Below are positions 1-5,391 of a DNA stretch of 5,939 nt, piece after piece. Position numbers and translations under genes: made by a program. Source of the DNA: Hydrogenophaga sp. (GTDB taxonomy: Bacteria > Pseudomonadota > Gammaproteobacteria > Burkholderiales > Burkholderiaceae); the NCBI GenBank assembly GCA_025458545.1, contig JALOSH010000157.1, positions 1 to 5,939 of the forward strand, read 5' to 3'. The notes beneath the pieces were generated by a model, which was not told the origin of the DNA, did not search any database, and saw only the letters and a list, made by a program, of their open reading frames with translations. Every line of letters begins with the position of its first letter. Positions within the stretch are counted from its first letter, which is position 1.

Positions 1-180
1 CCGGTTCCATTCGTTGATGAGCACCAGCATGTAGACCGCGCCCAGGTTGAGCAGCACGATGGCCAGCAACAGGCCGCGCGCTTTCCACTTCTCTTCAGAT
101 TTGAAATAGGGCAGCGTGAGCGCCCCCACTTTGCGGGTGAACAGGCGGAAGCTCTGGAATTTGGAGAGTGTCTGGGTCAT
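1..180 (-). CDS. SbmA/YddA-type ABC transporter (permease-ATPase), N-terminal part
   Basis: Only the first 60 residues are in the window; the gene continues beyond position 1. They read as a short cytoplasmic lead (MTQTLSKFQSFRLFTRKVGA), then PYFKSEEKWKARG, then a hydrophobic helix at about residues 36-55 ending in LVLINEWNR. The pattern 'PY..SEE.W.ARGLL', one membrane helix and a terminal 'NEWN' is characteristic of the ABC_membrane_2 family (YddA, SbmA/BacA relatives), which are inner-membrane exporters or importers. Some members carry a C-terminal ATPase and others do not; that part lies outside the window. The start ATG at 180-178 overlaps the kinase stop codon (ATGA), with a GGTGAG-like sequence just upstream inside the kinase gene, so translation is probably coupled. 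The family assignment is fairly secure for so short a piece. Substrate and presence of an ATPase domain are unknown. Confidence 0.8.
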   Translation of the reverse strand, partial: MTQTLSKFQSFRLFTRKVGALTLPYFKSEEKWKARGLLLAIVLLNLGAVYMLVLINEWNR

Positions 181-1601
181 GGGCTCACCGTGTTGGGGGG
201 CTGGGGCAGGGTGTCGATGCGTGAGTCTGTCGTGCGCAGGCCGCACAGCGTGAAATTGGACCCGCGCCCAGGCGCGGAGTTCACCGCGATGTCGCAGCCC
301 AGATAGCTGGCCTGCGCCTTGGCAATGGCCAGACCCAGGCCGTGGCTCTCGCTGGCCTGGCGGTCGTCGAAGCTGCGATAAGCGTCGAACAGCAGCGGCA
401 GCTGTTCGGGTGTGATGCCTGAGCCGCTGTCGCGCACCTCGATGCACAGGCGCTGGCCTTCAGGGTAGCCGGTGCGCCAGCGCGTGCCCACGTACACGCG
501 GCCGCCTTCGGTGTGCTTGATGGCGTTGCTGATGAAGTTGGCGAGGATGGATTCGAGCATGCGGCGGTCGGCCCACACCTCGCGTTGGCGGCCAAAAGCC
601 CAGCGCAGCCGCACGTCTTGCGCTTGCGCCTGCGGTGCCAGCAACTGGTGAACAGAGCTGAACACATCGTCCAGGTCCAGCAGCTCCAGGTTGAGCGGCA
701 TGGCACCCGATTCGAGGCGCGAGAGTTCCAGCAGGCGGCTGATCTGGCCGTGGATCGCGCTCACCGCGCTCTCGATTTTTTCGGCCGTCTGTGTCACCAC
801 ATCGGACGCGGCGTCGCGCGGGGCGCTGTGGCGCAGGAAGCCGGTGTACATGCCAATGGCGCGGATGGGCTGCTTGAGGTCGTGGCTCACACCGGCCAGG
901 AAGAGGCTCTTGTTGCGTGAGGCGCTTTCCACCTCGGCGTTGCGCTCTTCCAGGTCGCTGATCAGACGCTGGTTCTCGAAGCGCAGGCGGATGGTTTCGC
1001 GGTGGACCCGTCGGGCGTCGTGGGCGTAGCGGACGATGACGCTCAGGTACAACAGACTCAGTCCGGCCAGCGCGAGTTGCTCGGGTTCACCAGACCGCAG
1101 GTAGAGCCAGAGGTTGGCCGAAAAGATGGGTAGCGCGAACGCATACAGCGCGGGCAGGTGCACCGATAGGGAGATCACGGCCACGCCGATCAGGGCAGCC
1201 GTCGCGGTGCCGGCCAGCAACTGGGTGAGGGGTTCGCTGCTGTTGGCGTACATCAGGCAAAAAACCCCCCAGCCGATGCCCGATGCCAGCGATAGCCAGG
1301 GGTACACCCCCAGCACCGTGTTGTGCGATGGGCCGCTGTCCATGCGGGGCCGGATCCACCACACAAAGCACTCGCGTGTGGCGCTGGCCGCCACACCAAA
1401 CGCGAGCCACGCGGCAACCCAGGCGTGCGGCACACGACCGAGCATCAGCCAGGCGCAGGCGCCGTACATGAGGGCCAGGCTCAGGAGCGGCGTGCGCAGC
1501 TCGAACACCAGATGGCGCGCAACGGTCTGCCGCTCGTAGGCGGCCAGGTCGGTGGTGGGCGATGTCGGGACGGGTCGACCCGGATGGGGCACGGAAGGCA
1601 T
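177..1601 (-). CDS. membrane sensor histidine kinase (HisKA + HATPase_c)
   Basis: A 474-residue sensor kinase that would autophosphorylate on histidine and pass the phosphate to a response regulator, presumably the divergent one at 1627. The N-terminal half has about six membrane helices (near residues 36-56, 58-76, 96-116, 127-147, 149-168 and 175-192) with no large periplasmic domain. A charged, probably coiled-coil linker follows (about 195-232). The H-box is FLAGVSHDLKQPI with phospho-acceptor His240. The ATPase part shows the N-box ANFISNAIKHT (Asn355/Asn359), G1 DSGSGI (391-396), F-box LFDAYRSF (404-411) and G2 HGLGLAIAKA (420-429), so all catalytic motifs are intact. The reading frame stays open upstream to 1901, but that part is antisense to the regulator and has no kinase features. 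The ATG at 1601 was therefore chosen, although no clear Shine-Dalgarno sequence precedes it. The signal sensed is unknown; a ligand within the membrane or a partner transporter is plausible for such an intramembrane sensor. Confidence 0.93.
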   Translation of the reverse strand: MPSVPHPGRPVPTSPTTDLAAYERQTVARHLVFELRTPLLSLALMYGACAWLMLGRVPHAWVAAWLAFGVAASATRECFVWWIRPRMDSGPSHNTVLGVYPWLSLASGIGWGVFCLMYANSSEPLTQLLAGTATAALIGVAVISLSVHLPALYAFALPIFSANLWLYLRSGEPEQLALAGLSLLYLSVIVRYAHDARRVHRETIRLRFENQRLISDLEERNAEVESASRNKSLFLAGVSHDLKQPIRAIGMYTGFLRHSAPRDAASDVVTQTAEKIESAVSAIHGQISRLLELSRLESGAMPLNLELLDLDDVFSSVHQLLAPQAQAQDVRLRWAFGRQREVWADRRMLESILANFISNAIKHTEGGRVYVGTRWRTGYPEGQRLCIEVRDSGSGITPEQLPLLFDAYRSFDDRQASESHGLGLAIAKAQASYLGCDIAVNSAPGRGSNFTLCGLRTTDSRIDTLPQPPNTVSP

Positions 1602-1626
1602 GGTGCGATCTTTGATAATCGCCACT
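1602..1626. promoter_or_regulatory. 25-bp divergent start region between kinase and regulator genes
   Basis: Only 25 bp separate the two divergent ATG codons. The centre is AT-rich (TTTGATAAT, 1611-1619) inside GC-rich DNA. GATAAT at 1614-1619 fits a -10 element for the plus-strand gene and would place +1 at about 1626-1627, the A of the regulator ATG. Read on the other strand, GATTAT (1620-1615) could serve the kinase gene with a leader of about 7 nt. An imperfect inverted repeat flanks the centre, GCGAT (1605-1609) and ATCGC (1618-1622). Neither gene shows a Shine-Dalgarno sequence here, and no good -35 hexamer is seen in either direction. The region is called as a promoter from position and the -10 match only. 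Confidence 0.45.
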
Positions 1627-2262
1627 ATGCCACCCATCAGCGTCCTCATTGCCGAAGACCACGCCCTGCTGGTCGATGCCCTGCAGATGCTGCTGGGCAC
1701 GCAGGCCGACATGCGCTGCGCGGGCGCCGCGCGCGACGGCGAGCAGGCGCTTGCCATGGCGCAGTCGCTGCAACCCGACGTGTTGCTGCTCGACCTGGGC
1801 TTGCCCAAACTGGACGGTCTGACGGTGGTGGAAGCCTTGCAGCGCGCGGGTTCGCCGGTGAAGGTGCTGGTGGTCACGGCCCGGCTGGACCCGCAGTCCA
1901 TCCGCGCCGCGCTGGGCTTTGGCGCCGCAGGCTACCTGCCGAAAGACGAAAACAGCGACGAACTGCTGCTGGCCATCCGCCGCGTGGCCGAGGGGCGGCG
2001 CTACATCAGCGCCGACATCGCCCAGCTCTTTGTGCCCGAGGTGCCGGTGGCGGAGCCCGCCAGCAAGCTCACCGCCAGCGAAACCAAGGTGCTGCACTTG
2101 GTGGGCAAAGGCCTGACCAGCAAAGAAATTGGCCAGCGCCTGGACATCAGCGAAGCCACCGCCCGGAAGCACCGCGAGAACATCCGGCGCAAGCTGGGCA
2201 TTCGCAACAGCGCCGAAATGGCGGCCTACGCCATCCGCACCCAAGGCCCTTCGCGGGCCTGA
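1627..2262 (+). CDS. LuxR/NarL-family two-component response regulator
   Basis: A 211-residue DNA-binding response regulator. The receiver domain (about 4-120) has the acidic pair Glu10-Asp11, the phospho-acceptor Asp56 in LLLDLGLPKLDG, Thr84 and Lys106 in GYLPKDE, a complete phosphorylation site. After a short linker, the LuxR-type helix-turn-helix spans about 148-202 (LTASETKVLHLVGKGLTSKEIG, then a recognition helix in ISEATARKHRENIRRKLG). The length is normal for the NarL/FixJ class. The frame is open from 1552, but the ATG at 1627 is preferred because it puts MPPISVLIAEDH at the standard receiver start. No Shine-Dalgarno sequence precedes it, so the mRNA may be leaderless. It is almost certainly the partner of the divergent kinase. 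Its targets are unknown; the dyad upstream of the lipoprotein gene is a candidate. Confidence 0.94.
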   Translation: MPPISVLIAEDHALLVDALQMLLGTQADMRCAGAARDGEQALAMAQSLQPDVLLLDLGLPKLDGLTVVEALQRAGSPVKVLVVTARLDPQSIRAALGFGAAGYLPKDENSDELLLAIRRVAEGRRYISADIAQLFVPEVPVAEPASKLTASETKVLHLVGKGLTSKEIGQRLDISEATARKHRENIRRKLGIRNSAEMAAYAIRTQGPSRA

Positions 2263-2284
2263 TCCTCAAGTCTTCGCCGCCGCG

Positions 2285-2302
2285 CTACGCCCAAGTGCGT
2301 AG
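2285..2302. promoter_or_regulatory. candidate operator: dyad CTACGC-N6-GCGTAG
   Basis: A perfect 6-bp dyad, CTACGC (2285-2290) and GCGTAG (2297-2302), separated by six bases. A third copy of the half-site, CTACGC, lies at 2318-2323. The array starts 23 bp after the regulator stop codon and lies about 50 to 80 bp upstream of the likely transcription start of the lipoprotein gene, where activators of LuxR/NarL type commonly bind. It could instead form a small RNA hairpin at the end of the regulator transcript, but no T-tract follows, so a classical terminator is unlikely. Binding by the neighbouring regulator is inference. Confidence 0.4.
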
Positions 2303-2310
2303 ACGTTTGG

Positions 2311-2326
2311 TGTGCCCCTACGCACA
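2311..2326. repeat. small inverted repeat TGTGC / GCACA
   Basis: TGTGC (2311-2315) and GCACA (2322-2326) form a 5-bp dyad around CCCTAC. It overlaps the third CTACGC half-site. The surrounding CCCCTACGCACACGGG (2315-2330) recurs in altered form at 2392-2406 (CCCCTGCACACGGGG), just before the lipoprotein gene. Regulatory meaning is unknown. Confidence 0.35.
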
Positions 2327-2357
2327 CGGGCGAATGGTGGTTTGCGCTCGCACTTCC

Positions 2358-2363
2358 TACGAT
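2358..2363 (+). promoter_or_regulatory. candidate -10 element for the lipoprotein gene
   Basis: TACGAT at 2358-2363 matches four of six bases of the sigma-70 -10 consensus and would start transcription near 2370, giving a 5' leader of about 57 nt. The hexamer 17 bp upstream (TGGTGG) is a poor -35. This would fit an activator-dependent promoter served by the dyad array at 2285-2323. The call rests on a weak match. Confidence 0.3.
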
Positions 2364-2390
2364 GTAACCATTCGTTTGCATCGCGCTGAA

Positions 2391-2407
2391 ACCCCTGCAC
2401 ACGGGGT
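2391..2407 (+). promoter_or_regulatory. 5'-leader hairpin ahead of the lipoprotein ribosome-binding site
   Basis: ACCCC (2391-2395) pairs with GGGGT (2403-2407) around a 7-nt loop. The hairpin ends 9 nt before the Shine-Dalgarno sequence AGGAG (2417-2421), which stands 5 nt from the GTG start at 2427. It may affect translation or stability of the leader; no known riboswitch is recognised. Confidence 0.35.
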
Positions 2408-2426
2408 GCTGGCGTCAGGAGTCCTT

Positions 2427-4748
2427 GTGAAACTTTCTTGGTCAGCGGCTTGCTTGGCTTTGGCTGGTGTTGTTTCGGGTTGCGGAGGGAGCGGCGCTGA
2501 CCCATCTGCGGAACCGGGTGTCCCCGTCACCCGCACCACCCAGGCGGTGGGCATAGCGGGTGGCACCTTGACGCTGCAAGGGCTTAGCCTCGCGCTGCCG
2601 GCAGCGGCCCTCACGGAAACGGTCGACGTGAGCGTGCAGCAGGAAACCGTGGCCAGCCCAGCGCTGGCGCGCTTTCGCTTCAGCCCGGCCGGGCAGGCGC
2701 TGAATGCGCCGGCCGAACTGAAGTACAGCGTGGCCGGCCTGCCGGCCAACGTGCGCTTTTTCTGGGAGGTGAACGGCGAGCAGTGGATGATCCCCGGCAC
2801 CGTCAGCGGTGGCGTGCTGACTTCGCTGGTCACTTCACTGGGCTATGGCGCGGCGGGCACGGTGTTGCCAGTGCAAGCCCGTGCACAAGCCGCCTTGGTG
2901 GCGGATCGTGTGCAGGCCGCTTCTGCACGCCTGCTGCCCCAAGCCGAAGCAGCAGAAGGCGGCAGCGTGGTGGTGCAGCCGGTCGACTGCGACGCGCAAA
3001 TCGCCGTCCTCAAAACTCGTCTTTTGCGTGCCGCCAACGATGGAGACCAGAGCCGCGCGGTGGGCGTTTTCAATGAACTGGAGGCCATCCAGGACGTTTG
3101 CCTTTCAGCAAAGATCCGGGAGCTGGAGCAGGCCAGCTGCGATGCCTCAGCACGCGCCCAGGCCAATGCGCAGGTGCTGATCGCCAGCAGCCTCGAGTCC
3201 TTCAGCGAACTGACCGTGCCACTGTTTGCGACACAGGCCTTTGTGGAAAACACGGGCGCGACCTGCACCAGCGGCGACCCGGTGGCCAACATGGCCTTGA
3301 TCGAGGCCAAGTTTGATCAGTTGCTGGACGTGATGAAAGGCCAGATGGCCCGCGCCGAGTTCGACGACGATCTGACCGTGCGCGACTTGGGCGTGGTCAT
3401 GAGCATGGAATCCATGTGCCAGCGGCTGGACCTGGAAGCGGTGTGTGGCCGACTGACCAGCGAGCTGTATCCCGATCTGCTCGACGCACTGCGCGCTGCG
3501 GCGTTTGAAGAATGCCGCGTCAACGCCACGCCGCTGGCGGTGAGCCAGTTCTACGCACTGGGCAGCCGCGCGGGCAACCCCGAAAAGTTTTTTGACCACG
3601 GCCGTTTCGCGCTGACTGCGGTGGAAGCCGACCTCAGCTACTGCCGCAATCCATCGCTCGGGCTGCGCGTCTTCGATGGTGAAGCTGTGCCCAGCGAGCT
3701 GAGCGACCGTGCTGCCACGCTCAGTCCCTTGGTGGCGCTGGGCGTCTACCAGAAGACCCGAACCATTGAAGTGCCGCGCGACGGCAGTCTGAACATCGCC
3801 GGCACCGTGGGCGTGCTGCGTTGCCCGGACGGCAGCGCCTCCAGCGCCGACTTGGTGTTCCGCGTCAACGGACAGGAGTGGGTGCGCCGCGCAGCGTCGG
3901 GCGATACGTATCCGCTGGAGAACTCGCCTCTGCTGCTGGACCTGCCCAGGCAGCTGCCCGGTTTAGGCATCGACCCGGCCACCAGCACCGGCTTCACCGT
4001 GCTCGTCAACCGCGAAGGCGGGGCGTGCAGCGACGGCGAGCGGAGCGTGCTGAACGAGCCATTCACGCTGTTTGAGGTTGTCGTGAATCTTCCCGCCGAA
4101 GCACCGCCAGGTGGAAGCTTCGCAGGACCGGTAGCGATCTCCCAGGAGGACTACGAAGCAGGCCGGGATCTCGGCTTTGGCAGCACGCTCACGCGGCGCG
4201 AGTCCTACAGGGTCACCGGAACTTTTGAAGAGATCAGTCCAACCTTGGGAAGACTCACCGGTGCGACAGCCGCAGTGCTGTATGAGAACAGGATCGCCAC
4301 TCGCCGAGACGAGGTGGGGGAAGGAGACTGTCGGTATACGCTGGTTCGCGAAGATTCAACCTTGATCAATTCCACGGTGCAACTGCCTACGCTACCGTCT
4401 TTGAGTTGGTTGACCATCAACCGAGATCAACTCAACTGGCGTTTTTCAGGCGGAACGATTCGGCTGAATCTGCCTGCCATGACCTCGGGGTCTATCCGCT
4501 ATGAAAACATCCGGGGCCGGTGTCCTGCCGACCTCGTGCCAAGGGACTACGCTTCCACCCCAGTCGTCAGCGTCACGGTGCGCGTGTCAGCTCTAGACCC
4601 GGGCACGCAGCAGCCAGGCCTGTCCGGTGCCATCACGGGCAACCACCAGACCGCTCTGCGCATCTCGGTCAACGGAGGCAGCGACCTGCCCAACAGTTTT
4701 GGCGGCTACCTTCGCACATCCGTGTCGATGCAGCTCAGCGATCGCTGA
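2427..4748 (+). CDS. large secreted lipoprotein with ZU5-like N-terminal domain, 12 extra cysteines
   Basis: A 773-residue predicted lipoprotein of unknown function. The GTG start at 2427 is chosen because AGGAG stands 5 nt upstream and MKLSWSAACLALAGVVSGC is a complete lipoprotein signal peptide (lipobox VSGC, lipidated Cys19). Gly at +2 is not an inner-membrane retention signal, so an outer-membrane location is likely. The frame is open back to 1323, but that part is antisense to the kinase or out of frame with the regulator. Residues about 38-105 contain AGGTLTLQGLSLALPAAAL and resemble ZU5-type beta domains common in bacterial surface proteins. Residues about 188-380 look mainly helical, and 440-773 mainly beta. 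Beyond Cys19 there are 12 cysteines (188, 225, 238, 280, 331, 340, 363, 406, 466, 534, 635, 699), an even number that suggests disulfides in the periplasm or outside. The 3' third (about 4201-4500) is lower in GC. No enzyme motif was recognised. It ends in a perfect palindrome that includes the stop codon. Confidence 0.9.
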   Translation: MKLSWSAACLALAGVVSGCGGSGADPSAEPGVPVTRTTQAVGIAGGTLTLQGLSLALPAAALTETVDVSVQQETVASPALARFRFSPAGQALNAPAELKYSVAGLPANVRFFWEVNGEQWMIPGTVSGGVLTSLVTSLGYGAAGTVLPVQARAQAALVADRVQAASARLLPQAEAAEGGSVVVQPVDCDAQIAVLKTRLLRAANDGDQSRAVGVFNELEAIQDVCLSAKIRELEQASCDASARAQANAQVLIASSLESFSELTVPLFATQAFVENTGATCTSGDPVANMALIEAKFDQLLDVMKGQMARAEFDDDLTVRDLGVVMSMESMCQRLDLEAVCGRLTSELYPDLLDALRAAAFEECRVNATPLAVSQFYALGSRAGNPEKFFDHGRFALTAVEADLSYCRNPSLGLRVFDGEAVPSELSDRAATLSPLVALGVYQKTRTIEVPRDGSLNIAGTVGVLRCPDGSASSADLVFRVNGQEWVRRAASGDTYPLENSPLLLDLPRQLPGLGIDPATSTGFTVLVNREGGACSDGERSVLNEPFTLFEVVVNLPAEAPPGGSFAGPVAISQEDYEAGRDLGFGSTLTRRESYRVTGTFEEISPTLGRLTGATAAVLYENRIATRRDEVGEGDCRYTLVREDSTLINSTVQLPTLPSLSWLTINRDQLNWRFSGGTIRLNLPAMTSGSIRYENIRGRCPADLVPRDYASTPVVSVTVRVSALDPGTQQPGLSGAITGNHQTALRISVNGGSDLPNSFGGYLRTSVSMQLSDR

Positions 4749-4750
4749 GC
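4733..4750. repeat. 18-bp perfect palindrome spanning the lipoprotein stop codon
   Basis: GCTCAGCGATCGCTGAGC is identical to its reverse complement and contains GCGATCGC at its centre and the TGA stop at 4746-4748. As RNA it could fold with a 7-bp stem and a GATC loop, but no T-tract follows on either strand, so it is not a clear intrinsic terminator. Because of the symmetry, both strands read Ser-Asp-Arg-stop here. Confidence 0.7.
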
Positions 4751-4924
4751 CCGCTGATGGTCGCTATGTCCAGCGTCACCTGCCCTGCGGGGTATGCCGA
4801 AGGTGGGGCTTTGTCTGGCCCCGGTGCCTCGCTCACGCCGCTGAAGCTGATGCTCCCCTGACGCCTGCCACCACCTGGTCGCATGCTTTCCCATCCACCC
4901 TTCACCCTTTCCCAAGGAAACAGC
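4751..4924. other. intergenic gap with a coding-like antisense stretch and a weak hairpin
   Basis: No gene is called. On the minus strand, 4861 down to the stop at 4737-4735 reads as about 41 codons ending VTLDIATISGLSDR. G/C-ending codons are frequent (about 31 of 40) and the sequence looks like beta-strand. It could be the C-terminal remnant of a lost gene, but no start signal belongs to it and upstream it runs into the antisense of the next gene. GGGGC (4805-4809) and GCCCC (4818-4822) form a 5-bp hairpin without a T-tract. A 34-codon plus-strand frame (4757-4861) has no ribosome-binding site. Confidence 0.3.
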
Positions 4925-5323
4925 ATGAAGAAGTTTGTCGTTACCGCCGCACTGCTCGTCTGCGGTTCCACCGCCATCGCAGAGCCGGCCGTCATGCTGG
5001 GCGTGTCTTACAACTTTGGCGGTGCCACCGGCATCACGCTCAAGCTGTTGTCGACCAACCGCCAAGACAGGGCCGCCCTGGCCGTGGGCGTGTCGTTCGC
5101 TCCTGGGCGCGAGGCCAACCGCTGGAGCTGGGACACAGGGCTGGCCTACAACTTCAAAAGCACATCTCTCGCGCTGAGTTACGACTGGGTGCCCGGTGAA
5201 GCCCAGTTGAGTTTCGGCCCCGCCAACCTCAAGGCACCCCAGTCTGGCCCGGTCGCGACGCCTGCACCGGTTGTGCCCGCACCCGTGGCGCCTTCGCCAG
5301 TGACATCTTCACCTGTGACCTGA
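4925..5323 (+). CDS. small exported protein, probable beta-rich domain with Pro/Ala/Val tail
   Basis: A 132-residue protein of unknown function. The ATG at 4925 is preferred over an in-frame ATG at 4883 because AAGGA (4914-4918) stands 6 nt upstream and the product then begins with a textbook Sec signal peptide, MKKFVVTAALLVCGSTAIA, cleaved after Ala19. The mature part (about 20-100) has alternating strands typical of beta proteins, with GVSYNFGGATGITLKLL, ALAVGVSFAPG, TGLAYNF and LALSYDW. The repeated '(G/A)xxYNF' and alternating hydrophobic pattern suggest a small beta-barrel or barrel-like periplasmic/outer-membrane protein. Residues about 108-132 are a low-complexity tail of Pro, Val, Ala, Ser and Thr (TPAPVVPAPVAPSPVTSSPV), probably extended and cell-wall- or surface-exposed. 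The only cysteine is in the signal peptide and is not in a lipobox. It lies 176 bp after the lipoprotein gene on the same strand, so co-transcription is possible but unproven. Confidence 0.82.
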   Translation: MKKFVVTAALLVCGSTAIAEPAVMLGVSYNFGGATGITLKLLSTNRQDRAALAVGVSFAPGREANRWSWDTGLAYNFKSTSLALSYDWVPGEAQLSFGPANLKAPQSGPVATPAPVVPAPVAPSPVTSSPVT

Positions 5324-5351
5324 GCCCGGCGCCGTTAACTTGTTTGGCAGG

Positions 5352-5367
5352 GCAGCTCTGACGCTGC
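5352..5367. terminator. weak hairpin between convergent genes
   Basis: GCAGC (5352-5356) pairs with GCTGC (5363-5367) around a 6-nt loop in the 68-bp gap between the small exported protein and the 5'-nucleotidase remnant, which end towards each other. It has no T-tract on either strand. It is listed only because this is where a terminator is expected. ACGCTGCG is also directly repeated at 5361-5368 and 5373-5380. Confidence 0.2.
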
Positions 5368-5391
5368 GCACCACGCTGCGGATTCGAGCAG

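Noticed and set aside
1602..1901. Extension of the kinase frame by 100 codons upstream of 1601
   Set aside because: The added sequence is antisense to the regulator receiver domain, is rich in Ser/Arg/Ala/Cys typical of a shadow frame, and adds no domain feature.
1087..2244. Minus-strand open frame of 385 codons across the regulator and part of the kinase
   Set aside because: It is a shadow of two well-supported genes in other frames, with composition (His/Gln/Arg/Gly-rich) typical of GC-rich antisense frames.
2285..2302. Intrinsic terminator for the regulator gene
   Set aside because: The 6-bp stem has no T-tract after it; an operator is the better reading.
1323..2426. Long open frame upstream of and in frame with the lipoprotein (would give 1141 residues)
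   Set aside because: It is antisense to the kinase and out of frame with the regulator, with Arg/Ala/Gly/His-rich low-complexity translation. The signal peptide and ribosome-binding site at 2427 define the start.
2843..3310. Several antisense and alternative-frame open stretches inside the lipoprotein gene
   Set aside because: No ribosome-binding sites or family features; they follow from the codon bias of the real gene.
4757..4861. 34-codon plus-strand frame after the lipoprotein
   Set aside because: No Shine-Dalgarno sequence before 4757 or 4766 and no recognisable feature; it could only be residual coding sequence.
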